From a virus, in the IMG/VR virus record IMGVR_UViG_3300035180_000306, positions 1-27,616 of that record: a DNA stretch of 27,616 nt; one strand, written 5' to 3'. Made by a program: the position numbers and the translations under genes. Positions 1-6,931 of this stretch are shown piece after piece. The notes under the pieces were generated by a model, which ran no database searches, was not told the DNA's origin, and was given only the letters and a program-made list of their open reading frames with translations. Position 1 is the stretch's first letter, and every line of letters begins with the position of its first letter.

Positions 1-123
1 AAGATGGAGAAGACCCTTGGGAGTATGCCCATCGCTGCGGTAGTGGCAGGGTTTGAGTTCAAAGACGAAAAATGGATAGACTTCGATGTCTCTGGTAATT
101 TGGTGCAAAGACTCGCAAGCTAA
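1..123 (+). CDS. 3' end of an unidentified gene upstream of the polymerase
   Basis: An open frame runs from the first base of the window to a TAA at 121-123 and is cut off at its 5' end. The visible 40 residues include the short stretches GSMPIAAVVAGFEF and KWIDFDVSGN. I do not recognise the family. An ATG at 4-6 exists, but nothing upstream can be seen to judge it as a start. The gene overlaps the proposed polymerase start at 86 by 38 bp in another frame, which is longer than the other overlaps in this window. Either the two genes truly overlap, or the polymerase starts lower down, for example at the in-frame GTG at 125. By position it probably belongs to the replication module. Confidence 0.5.
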   Translation, partial: KMEKTLGSMPIAAVVAGFEFKDEKWIDFDVSGNLVQRLAS

Positions 124-2458
124 GGTGCTCACGGCCCTGTCCCCGGTTCTGTCCGGGTTCAATGGCCTGGACATCCAGATTGTGAATGACCTGACCACTA
201 CCCCCAAAGTGCAGGGGGCTGTGGTCATTTTGGCGTTGGGGAATGACCCCAAGCTGTTGATGGAGACTATGAAGGTGGTGCCCAAGGGGCGAACCACCAC
301 AAGTCTTCGAGGCAGCTACTTCGGGCACGAGACCTTTGGTTGCCCGATCATGTTCAGCTACGCCCCCGGGATTGTGGACATGGACTACGGCAAGTACGTC
401 GATCTGTTGACCGATGTTGGCACTGCCTGCCGCTTCGCCAAGACGGGCTCCAAGAGTCCTGTGTTGGGGGAGTACAAATACGTGGACGACTTTAAGGAGG
501 TGAACGCTAGGGTTGATGCCCTGTTCGCTGAGACTGGAAAGCCAGTCGAATCCACGCTGGACTTGGAGACAGTGGGACTAGACCCCTATCTGCTCCCAAA
601 AGATGATCACCCAGGCGCATACATTGTCACGGTGCAAGTATCGGTTGAACCAGGCAAGTCCTACGTGAAACGCTTCGATAGCCGGAAGGCGGAGGAAGCG
701 GGGCTGTCGGATATGGAGTTCTTGGAGCAGTTGGGCTGGTTCCTGAATACCCCCAAGGTGAGCCTTGGTGGTGCGAACCTGAAATTCGATCTTCACTGGG
801 TAGCTGTGAGGGCCCGCCTGGAATGCACGAACTTCAAGTTCGACACCACCCTCGTAGGCTCTTTGCTTGATGAGAACCGCTCGAACGGCCTGGATGTCCA
901 TGTGAAAATCTATGCCCCTGAGTTGGGGGGTTACTCGGACGAGTTTGATAGGCAGATTGACAAGAGTCGGATGGACTTGGTGCCACCAGAGACCCTGCTG
1001 CCTTACGCTGGTGGTGATACGGATGGCTGTCTGCGTGTCCGCAAAGTGATGAAGCAGGACTTGCTGAAGACACCGGCACTGGCAGGCTTTTACGTGAACA
1101 TCCTCCACCCTGCGGCCCGAGCCTTCGAGATGGTGGAGCGCGGTGGCGTGCTGGTGGACATGGACGCCTACAAGGAATTGGAGGCAGACCTCCTCGGTGA
1201 ACTAGACACGCTGACCACCAAGGCTAAGAGCATCATGGGGGGACGATTGGTAGCCAAACACCATGACCCCGACAAGAGGGGTGGCTTGAACCTGACCAAG
1301 GCCAGTCTGTTGGTGGATTTTATGTTCTCCCCGATGGGCCTGAACTTGAAGCCTAAGATGACCACGGAGAAGACCGGAGCCCCGAGCACCTCTTTGGATC
1401 ACCTGATGATGTTCAAGGAAGTACCCGAAGCCACGGAGTTCGTCGCACTGCTGAAGGACTTCTCTTCGGCCACGAAGACGCTTGCCACCTACGTGTATGG
1501 GTTCCAAAAGCACATTCGTAGTGATGGAAGATTCCACCCCTCATATTACTTCTTTGCGGGTAACAAGGATGAAGGTGAAGGGGGAACCAATACTGGGAGG
1601 TTGTCGTGTAGAGACCCTGCGTTCCAGACCATACCAAAGCATACTAAATGGGCGAAGAAGCTACGTAAGTGTTTCCCAGCCCCGCCAGGAATGCTTGTGC
1701 TGGAGAACGACTACTCTCAAGGTGAACTGCGGGTGATCGCCTGTATAGCCAACGATGAGACCATGATAGAGGCGTATGCCCGGGGCATGGACTTGCACGT
1801 CATAACCTCTGGTCGGTTCGCTGGCTACAGTTACGAGGAAATGCTGGCCCTGAAAAAGACGAATAAGGAGATGTTCGACCGCATACGGCAGCTTGGCAAA
1901 GCGGGTAATTTCGGGCTGATCTATGGCATGGGAACAGAAGGGTTCCAGAGCTACGCGGAACTGAACTACGGCGTTAAGCTCTCCTTCGAGGAGGCGGACA
2001 AGTTCCGCTCGGGATTCTTCGAGACGTATTACCGTCTGCCGGAGTACCACAAGACCTACAAAGCCTTCGCACGGAAGCATGGGTACGTCACCTCCCCCCT
2101 GGGCCGGGTGCGCCATCTCCCGCTGATCAATAGCGTGAAGCGCGAAGTGCAGGCGGGTGCTGAACGCCAGGCCATCAACAGTCCGGTGCAGAGCTGCCTG
2201 TCTGACATGATGATCTGGGCTATTGCGATCTCCCATCAGCAGGGCTGGTTTAAGGAAGCTCCCTGCTTCGGGGCCATCCATGACGCCAAGTACGTCTACA
2301 TACCAGAGGACAACTACGAGTTCTACGTGAAGCGCGAACTGGAGTTGATGGAGTCGCTTCCGTTTGAAAAAGTTGGTTGGAAGCCTCAACTGAAGTTCGT
2401 GGCTGATGCCAAGATCGGGCGCAACATGGCAGAGTTGAGGGAGTTCGACCGGAAATGA
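86..2458 (+). CDS. DNA polymerase, family A, with 3'-5' proofreading exonuclease
   Basis: This is a 790-residue replicative DNA polymerase of the Pol I (family A) type. The exonuclease domain has three recognisable motifs: LDLET with D159 and E161 (Exo I), NLKFD with D235 (Exo II) and YAGGD with Y307 and D311 (Exo III). The polymerase domain has motif A, ENDYSQGELR with catalytic D542; motif B from R601, RQLGKAGNFGLIYG; and motif C around H732-D733. Motif C reads HDAK where most family members have HDE, so the acidic residue after the catalytic Asp is Ala. The first ~140 residues match nothing I know. There is no 5'-3' exonuclease domain, as usual for phage enzymes. ATG 86 is chosen because a weak GGA lies about 9 bases upstream; GTG 125 is the alternative. 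It is the last gene before a terminator and the structural genes, so it probably closes the replication unit. Confidence 0.95.
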   Translation: MSLVIWCKDSQAKVLTALSPVLSGFNGLDIQIVNDLTTTPKVQGAVVILALGNDPKLLMETMKVVPKGRTTTSLRGSYFGHETFGCPIMFSYAPGIVDMDYGKYVDLLTDVGTACRFAKTGSKSPVLGEYKYVDDFKEVNARVDALFAETGKPVESTLDLETVGLDPYLLPKDDHPGAYIVTVQVSVEPGKSYVKRFDSRKAEEAGLSDMEFLEQLGWFLNTPKVSLGGANLKFDLHWVAVRARLECTNFKFDTTLVGSLLDENRSNGLDVHVKIYAPELGGYSDEFDRQIDKSRMDLVPPETLLPYAGGDTDGCLRVRKVMKQDLLKTPALAGFYVNILHPAARAFEMVERGGVLVDMDAYKELEADLLGELDTLTTKAKSIMGGRLVAKHHDPDKRGGLNLTKASLLVDFMFSPMGLNLKPKMTTEKTGAPSTSLDHLMMFKEVPEATEFVALLKDFSSATKTLATYVYGFQKHIRSDGRFHPSYYFFAGNKDEGEGGTNTGRLSCRDPAFQTIPKHTKWAKKLRKCFPAPPGMLVLENDYSQGELRVIACIANDETMIEAYARGMDLHVITSGRFAGYSYEEMLALKKTNKEMFDRIRQLGKAGNFGLIYGMGTEGFQSYAELNYGVKLSFEEADKFRSGFFETYYRLPEYHKTYKAFARKHGYVTSPLGRVRHLPLINSVKREVQAGAERQAINSPVQSCLSDMMIWAIAISHQQGWFKEAPCFGAIHDAKYVYIPEDNYEFYVKRELELMESLPFEKVGWKPQLKFVADAKIGRNMAELREFDRK

Positions 2459-2483
2459 GGATGCCCTGATTCATCCCGGTGAT

Positions 2484-2512
2484 CACCTTGGGATAGCTGC
2501 TACGCCAAGGTG
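2484..2512 (+). other. Hairpin downstream of the polymerase gene
   Basis: CACCTTGG at 2484-2491 pairs perfectly with CCAAGGTG at 2505-2512. The 13-base loop can add a small inner TAG/CTA stem. No T-tract follows, so it is not a classic terminator. It could stabilise the polymerase mRNA 3' end, be a processing site, or be a protein site. Confidence 0.5.
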
Positions 2513-2589
2513 TTCAACAAGATTTGAAGGGGACGGCGGGGCAGGTGGCGATGTGGTACTACCTGTGGCATCTGGCCTTTGACTGCTCT

Positions 2590-2603
2590 TGCAATTGATT
2601 GCA
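2590..2603 (-). repeat. 14-bp motif, copy 1 (intergenic, reverse)
   Basis: TGCAATTGATTGCA, the reverse complement of the main orientation. It sits 6 bp before the terminator at 2609 and 37 bp upstream of the portal promoter -35, so it is the only intergenic copy clearly outside a promoter core and away from a start codon. Confidence 0.9.
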
Positions 2604-2608
2604 AAACG

Positions 2609-2632
2609 AGGGAGCCCAAGTGGCTCCCTTTT
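2609..2632 (+). terminator. Intrinsic terminator after the DNA polymerase
   Basis: AGGGAGCC (2609-2616) pairs with GGCTCCCT (2622-2629) across a 5-base loop and is followed directly by T residues. It should end transcripts coming from the replication module before the portal promoter. Confidence 0.85.
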
Positions 2633-2640
2633 AATGCGTG

Positions 2641-2670
2641 TTGTCTGGTAGGCGCTTTGGTCTGTACAAT
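2641..2670 (+). promoter_or_regulatory. Promoter for the portal gene
   Basis: TTGTCT at 2641-2646 and TACAAT at 2665-2670 are separated by 18 bp. Transcription would start near 2677, giving a leader of about 30 bases before the portal ATG at 2707. It lies just downstream of the terminator at 2609-2632. Confidence 0.6.
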
Positions 2671-2706
2671 GGAGCCAGTTCATCAATCTCCCCCAACGAG
2701 GCAGGT

Positions 2707-4485
2707 ATGTCAATCATTATGAAGACCAAGAAAGAGGCCAAGGCTGAAGAGCCGAAGATCACTTTTGTCCAGAAAGTGATAGGTTCCGACACGTATCTGG
2801 TGATGGCTGACTCGGCTTTGCAGTTGGAAGACGAGTTTACGAACTTGTACTTCACCACGTCGAGTGTGTCAAACGTCGTGCTCCAGCCCCCATACGAGCC
2901 GAAGATGTTGACCCATCTGGTGGCACATAACAACGTGTTGGCACAGTGTATCGAGACGATGGAGGTGAACATCGACGGCACCGGCTACGAGTTCATTTCG
3001 GTAGAGGAGGGCAAGGAAGGGGACACGGCAGAGAAGGAAGCCCTCGAAGCCTTCTTCGATGAACCATACCCTGGAAAGGGCTTCATACAGATTAGACGCA
3101 AGCTGCGCCGTGACATGGAGAGCACTGGGTATGGCTTCTTGGAGGCTCTGCGCAACCTCGCTGGTGATCTGGTGGGTATCCGCAACTTGGAGAGTTACTC
3201 CATGCGCTTTGTAAAGCTGGATGATCCAGTGTTGGTCACGAAGACGATCATGCGAGGGGGCAAGGAGGTGGAGTTACAGATGTACGAACGTGAGCGCCGC
3301 TTCATGCAGAGGGTGGGTAACACTAACCTGTACTACCGTGAGTTCGGCACCACGCGCCAACTGGATAAGTTCACCGGTGAGTGGGAGACCGCCTCGAATG
3401 TGATTCCCCCTGAGCGCCGCGCCACCGAGTTGATCTACTTCGATGTGAACCCAGACACCCGTGGGCCTTATAGCGTGCCCCGCTGGATCAATCAGTTGCC
3501 GTCCGTGGTTGGCTCCCGCAAAGCTGAAGAGCAGAACCTGGAGTTCTTCGATGCGGGAGGCATGCCCCCGGCCATCATCTTCGTACAGGGTGGAACTCTG
3601 GCAAAGGACGCCTCTGACCAGCTTCGCGCCTACCTGTCGGGCAAGAACAAGAACCGCAACCGTGCTGTGGTCGTGGAGGCTCAGTCTTCGTCTGGCTCTC
3701 TGGAGTCCGCAGGCAACGTGCAGGTGCGTGTAGAACGCTTTGGTGCCGAACGTGCGAATGATGCAATGTATGCCAACTATGACCAGACGGCTGAGGAGCA
3801 TATTCGTATTGGCTTTCGTTTGCCCCCGATGTTCCTAGGGCGTGCCCAGGACTACAACTTTGCCACGGCTGTGGTTAGCTACATGGTGGCCGAAGAACAG
3901 GTGTTCAAGCCGGAGCGTGTAGAGTTTGATGAACGCATCAACAAGACTATACTGAAGGCCCTTGGCATCAAGACATGGGAGTTGCGTAGCAAGCCGATCA
4001 CACTGAAGACCGTCGAGGACAAGATGAAGGCCCTGCAATTGATTGCAGACAAGGTAGACGGCAGAGACCTCGTGAAGGAAGTCAACTCGATTGCTGGAAC
4101 AGACCTGAAGTTCAATGAATCTGGGACAGCTCCTGAACCGACCCCGGGGGGACAGACCGGGGCTGGGGGAGACCCCCTTCCAGGGATGCCAACAACCCCC
4201 GGATTGGACTCCACGCCACCCATTATCCAAGCGAAGACCGATCAAGAGCCCAAAAAGTCTCTAAACCTTGTCAATGTGGCGCACGAGTACGGGGTGATAA
4301 AGGGATTGCTGGTTTCCAAGTACGAACTGACGGAAGACGAAAAGCTGGAAGTCCTCAAGACGGTTGAGTCCCTGAGTGGCACTGACCTTGCTACCTTTAA
4401 CGAACTGGTGTCCGCCTACACTCTGGGCGGAATCAGTAAAGACCTAGTGACCCTTACCGCAGATTGCTGCCACGTTCATGGTTGA
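2707..4485 (+). CDS. Portal protein (PBSX/Mu-like family)
   Basis: This is a 592-residue portal protein, forming the dodecameric channel at the capsid vertex through which DNA is packaged and ejected. Recognisable family stretches include the early 'AHNNVLAQCIE' region, 'RRDMESTGYGFLEALRN', 'GPYSVPRWINQLP', 'LEFFDAGGMPPAIIF' and 'IGFRLPPMFLGRAQDYNF'. The last ~100 residues are a Pro/Gly-rich linker (PTPGGQTGAGGDPLPG) and a helical tail. The frame is open from GTG 2638, but ATG 2707 is preferred: it has GAGG about 5 bases upstream and lies 30 bases after the expected transcription start, whereas 2638 lies upstream of the promoter. The 3' end overlaps the next gene by 8 bp. A 14-bp motif copy lies inside, at 4034. 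A packaging terminase would be expected next to it but is not in the window. Confidence 0.92.
   Translation: MSIIMKTKKEAKAEEPKITFVQKVIGSDTYLVMADSALQLEDEFTNLYFTTSSVSNVVLQPPYEPKMLTHLVAHNNVLAQCIETMEVNIDGTGYEFISVEEGKEGDTAEKEALEAFFDEPYPGKGFIQIRRKLRRDMESTGYGFLEALRNLAGDLVGIRNLESYSMRFVKLDDPVLVTKTIMRGGKEVELQMYERERRFMQRVGNTNLYYREFGTTRQLDKFTGEWETASNVIPPERRATELIYFDVNPDTRGPYSVPRWINQLPSVVGSRKAEEQNLEFFDAGGMPPAIIFVQGGTLAKDASDQLRAYLSGKNKNRNRAVVVEAQSSSGSLESAGNVQVRVERFGAERANDAMYANYDQTAEEHIRIGFRLPPMFLGRAQDYNFATAVVSYMVAEEQVFKPERVEFDERINKTILKALGIKTWELRSKPITLKTVEDKMKALQLIADKVDGRDLVKEVNSIAGTDLKFNESGTAPEPTPGGQTGAGGDPLPGMPTTPGLDSTPPIIQAKTDQEPKKSLNLVNVAHEYGVIKGLLVSKYELTEDEKLEVLKTVESLSGTDLATFNELVSAYTLGGISKDLVTLTADCCHVHG
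4034..4047 (-). repeat. 14-bp motif, copy 2 (inside portal gene, reverse)
   Basis: TGCAATTGATTGCA, read by the portal frame as CTG CAA TTG ATT GCA (Leu-Gln-Leu-Ile-Ala). Confidence 0.9.
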
Positions 4486-6091
4486 CATCCGAACCTACCT
4501 AGAATTAGAGGTGCAGCTTCACAAGAGGCTGCACAAGACTTGGGGGCCAATCGCTGCCAAGCTCCAGGCGGGGGTGGTGGACGCCATCGACCAGGGAGAC
4601 TTCGCCAAAGCGTATTCCTTGGCTAAAGACATCGACCTGTCCCCTGTAGGGGAGAAGAACAAGCAGTACATCAAGTACCTGATGCTGGCCTGTGCTAACT
4701 TCGGTGCTCGCATGGCTACGGACTCGAAGACCACGTTTGTTTCAGGTGGGAACTACGACAAGCTGATGGATGCGGTGGCCGAGAACTTCTGTAAGTCCAT
4801 TGAACTGAATGCCACGGTGCAGGTGTACAAGGCGGTCGTGCAATCAATTGCAAAGGCGCAAGAGGAACTCAAGACGGCTGAGAAGGCCGATAAGCCTCGT
4901 TACGTCCAGGAGTTCGTGGATTTCACTGTTGAGGGGGACAAGATCATGCAGTTGATCTCGTCCTTGCACACCTCACGTCTCGCAGTATGGGGCTTTGCAG
5001 CGGAGGCAGACTTTCTGGGGCTGACCATCTACAAGCTGTCTGCGGTGCTGGACGGGCGCACTTCCGCCTTCTGCCGATCCATCAACGGCAAGGTGTTCAA
5101 GGTGGACGACGCCCGTAAGTCGATCAACGAAATTCTGTCAGTGCAGAACCCGGATGATGTGAAGGAATTGCAACCCTGGCCGAAGCAGGACAAGGCCAGC
5201 ATTGAGAAGTACGACGAGATGACGCCGCAAGAGTTGACGGCAGCGGGTCTCCATATCCCTCCGTTCCATCCAGGATGCCGGACGATGCTTGTGAGGGTAG
5301 GTAAAGCCCCACGCACGGAGAAGCCGAGTGTTCCCAAAGAACGGGAAAAGCTGCCCAAGGTGGTGTCCACAAAGGAAACCTTCGAGGAACTTGGCCTGAA
5401 GGTGACGGATTCGGCCCTCAAGCACTGGAACGATTTCGTTGGCGTGTCGCCCATCGTTATCCTGGCAAAGCTCACTGGCTTCACGCCGAAAGAGATTTTG
5501 GATGGAGTGCTAGGGAAGCTGTACCGAACGATTACTATCGGGGAAGATGGAGACATCAAGTTCCATACCAAGATGCCGATTGGTGAAGGGAAGCTGGATG
5601 CACAGATGGTATATGACCCCTTCACCGGGACGATGCACATGAATTATGCGGAGTTCAAAAAGGCGGAGCCTAAAGAAGCTGCCGAGTTCTTGAAGCGGCT
5701 TATGAAGAACTCTGCGGAGGTGGCCGAGACCATTGGGGCATCCACGCTGTCCCTGGTGGCGGATGGAGACCTCGGTGCCTACACCTACTCGAAGATGGGG
5801 TTGCTGCCTGCCCCAGGGGACTGGTTCGACATCAAGGAGTCGATCATCCAGAACCTGGATGATGGGAAGCTGCCGGAGGTGGCGCTGGCTCTGTCACCCG
5901 GGCAGATGAACATACTAATGGACTTGCTGGGGTCGAAGAACGAGAATGCCATGCAGATGATCGCCAACTTACCGTTCAAGGTGGGAGGCAAGGACATTGG
6001 CGAAGTCTTGTTCAAGGGTGTAAAGTTCAACGCCATGCTTGACCTGACGGATACCGAGAAGGTGTCCAAGTTCGTGGAGGTGCTGGGATGA
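4478..6091 (+). CDS. MuF-like minor head protein with C-terminal extension
   Basis: This 537-residue protein matches the phage Mu F / SPP1 gp7 head morphogenesis family, a minor capsid protein bound to the portal. The diagnostic region is around residues 180-270: LDGRTSAFCRSINGKVF with D192 and C199, then PPFHPGCRTMLVR with H264 and C267. The N-terminal ~170 residues are helical. After about residue 290 comes a further ~245-residue region that is not part of the classic MuF core. It has a strand-rich segment followed by a helix and the stretch GASTLSLVADGDLGAYTYSKMG (residues 420-441 approximately), slightly reminiscent of acetyltransferase folds. MuF proteins often carry extra C-terminal domains, including toxins, so this could be an injected effector, but I cannot name it. 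ATG 4478 overlaps the portal stop by 8 bp, indicating translational coupling. One motif copy lies at 4839. Confidence 0.88.
   Translation: MVDIRTYLELEVQLHKRLHKTWGPIAAKLQAGVVDAIDQGDFAKAYSLAKDIDLSPVGEKNKQYIKYLMLACANFGARMATDSKTTFVSGGNYDKLMDAVAENFCKSIELNATVQVYKAVVQSIAKAQEELKTAEKADKPRYVQEFVDFTVEGDKIMQLISSLHTSRLAVWGFAAEADFLGLTIYKLSAVLDGRTSAFCRSINGKVFKVDDARKSINEILSVQNPDDVKELQPWPKQDKASIEKYDEMTPQELTAAGLHIPPFHPGCRTMLVRVGKAPRTEKPSVPKEREKLPKVVSTKETFEELGLKVTDSALKHWNDFVGVSPIVILAKLTGFTPKEILDGVLGKLYRTITIGEDGDIKFHTKMPIGEGKLDAQMVYDPFTGTMHMNYAEFKKAEPKEAAEFLKRLMKNSAEVAETIGASTLSLVADGDLGAYTYSKMGLLPAPGDWFDIKESIIQNLDDGKLPEVALALSPGQMNILMDLLGSKNENAMQMIANLPFKVGGKDIGEVLFKGVKFNAMLDLTDTEKVSKFVEVLG
4839..4852 (+). repeat. 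14-bp motif, copy 3 (inside MuF-like gene)
   Basis: TGCAATCAATTGCA, read in frame as GTG CAA TCA ATT GCA (Val-Gln-Ser-Ile-Ala) in a helical part of the protein. Confidence 0.9.
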
Positions 6092-6228
6092 GAGAGACCC
6101 TGAAGTCCGAGGACAATGACGCGGTGTATGCCGAAATGGTTCCGAAGACGGACGAGGAATTGGTTAAGCAGTTCCTCATCAACACGTTGGGGTACACGGA
6201 GTCTAGGGTCTCCGAAGCCTTTGCTTGA
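6088..6228 (+). CDS. Small hypothetical protein, 46 residues
   Basis: A short frame begins at ATG 6088, overlapping the TGA of the MuF-like gene in an ATGA junction, and ends at TGA 6226-6228. The protein starts MRETLKSEDNDAVYAEM and continues as a charged, probably helical peptide ending SRVSEAFA. The overlap, the amino-acid composition and the lack of another gene in this stretch support it as real. Its family is unknown. The -35 box of the next promoter overlaps its stop codon. Confidence 0.6.
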   Translation: MRETLKSEDNDAVYAEMVPKTDEELVKQFLINTLGYTESRVSEAFA

Positions 6229-6254
6229 GTGGAACCCCAAGTAGGTGGTATGAT
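6225..6254 (+). promoter_or_regulatory. Promoter for the XkdF-like protease gene
   Basis: TTGAGT at 6225-6230 and TATGAT at 6249-6254 with an 18-bp spacer. The predicted start point is near 6261, which falls within the 14-bp motif copy at 6259-6272. Occupancy of the motif would therefore block the start site. Confidence 0.5.
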
Positions 6255-6258
6255 CGGC

Positions 6259-6272
6259 TGCAATCAATTGCA
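6259..6272 (+). repeat. 14-bp motif, copy 4 (promoter start site, upstream of protease gene)
   Basis: TGCAATCAATTGCA, beginning exactly 26 bp before the ATG at 6285 and touching the AAAAGG ribosome binding site. The copy at 26895 has the same 26-bp spacing to its start codon. Confidence 0.9.
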
Positions 6273-6284
6273 AAAGGTGCACTC

Positions 6285-6875
6285 ATGAAATGCGTGGTCA
6301 AAAAAGACGAGGAAGGTCAGGAGTTGCACCTCGTATATGGTGAGGTGTATGCGCCGAACCGACCGGACGCCGATGGTGAATACATGACTGCCGAGCAGAT
6401 TATGAAGATGGCCCACGAGTTCGTGCGGAAGCAGCGCGTAGATCGGGTGGATCAGCAGCACGACAACGAAGCCATTCCAGGTGTGACCGTGGTGGAGTCC
6501 TTCATCGCTCGTAAGGACGATCCCGACTTCATCGAAGGTGCCTGGGTGGTGGGGGTGCATATACCCGACGACGACACCTGGGAAAAGGTGAAGAGTGGCG
6601 AGATCAATGGCTTCAGCATGGAAGCGATGGTTGTGCGCGAGTACCAGGAGGTGGAGCTTGAAATACCCCCAGTGGTCTCGGGGTTGACCAGCAAGAACGA
6701 AAATCACGTCCACAAGTTCTACGTGACCTACAACGGGGATGGGAAATTCCTGGGAGGTACGACTGATGAGGTGGACGGCCACAAGCACCCCATCTTAACC
6801 GGTACGATCACTGAAGAGGTGAACGGGCACCGGCATTCGTTTTCAGCCGTTGACAACATAGAGATAGTCGGCTGA
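6285..6875 (+). CDS. XkdF-like putative prohead protease
   Basis: This 196-residue protein resembles the phage XkdF family, thought to be a serine protease that matures the prohead. The family pattern is visible: GEVYAPNRPDADGEYMTAEQI, then VDQQHDN with H59, VTVVESFIAR, WVVGVHIPDDDTWEKVKSGEINGFSMEA with S111. H59 and S111 are possible catalytic residues by analogy; this is an inference. The C-terminal third is unusual, with three His-X-His sites: HVH at 141-143, HKH at 166-168 and HRH at 182-184, the last two following Gly within similar 'GHxH' stretches. These could bind metal. ATG 6285 is preferred over TTG 6225 because AAAAGG lies 7 bases upstream and 6225 precedes the predicted transcript start. 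Scaffold-like and capsid genes follow, as expected. Confidence 0.8.
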   Translation: MKCVVKKDEEGQELHLVYGEVYAPNRPDADGEYMTAEQIMKMAHEFVRKQRVDRVDQQHDNEAIPGVTVVESFIARKDDPDFIEGAWVVGVHIPDDDTWEKVKSGEINGFSMEAMVVREYQEVELEIPPVVSGLTSKNENHVHKFYVTYNGDGKFLGGTTDEVDGHKHPILTGTITEEVNGHRHSFSAVDNIEIVG

Positions 6876-6876
6876 G

Positions 6877-6906
6877 TTGTTAGGTGGGATTCGGGAGTAG
6901 TACACT
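6877..6906 (+). promoter_or_regulatory. Promoter for the scaffold-capsid unit
   Basis: TTGTTA at 6877-6882 and TACACT at 6901-6906 with an 18-bp spacer, predicted start near 6913 and a ~19-base leader. The -10 box overlaps one arm of a small inverted repeat, ACACT (6902-6906) with AGTGT (6916-6920). An alternative -10 is TACAGT at 6913. No 14-bp motif copy is present here. Confidence 0.45.
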
Positions 6907-6931
6907 TCCGGCTACAGTGTGAGAACGTGAC

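Larger units (their letters stand above)
2459..2706 (+). other. Intergenic control region between polymerase and portal
   Basis: About 250 bases lie between the polymerase stop and the portal start. In order they hold an imperfect hairpin (2484-2512), a stretch with no recognisable feature (2513-2589), one 14-bp motif copy (2590-2603), an intrinsic terminator (2609-2632) and a promoter (2641-2670). A 16-codon frame from ATG 2551 to TGA 2598 is too short to support. No tRNA-like cloverleaf was seen. The order suggests that polymerase transcription ends here and late gene transcription starts. Confidence 0.7.

Noticed and set aside
2551-2598. A 16-codon frame between the polymerase and the terminator
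   Set aside because: Too short, with no family pattern; its stop falls inside the 14-bp motif.
6225-6284. Upstream extension of the protease frame to TTG 6225
   Set aside because: The extension contains the predicted promoter and motif; ATG 6285 has a good ribosome binding site.
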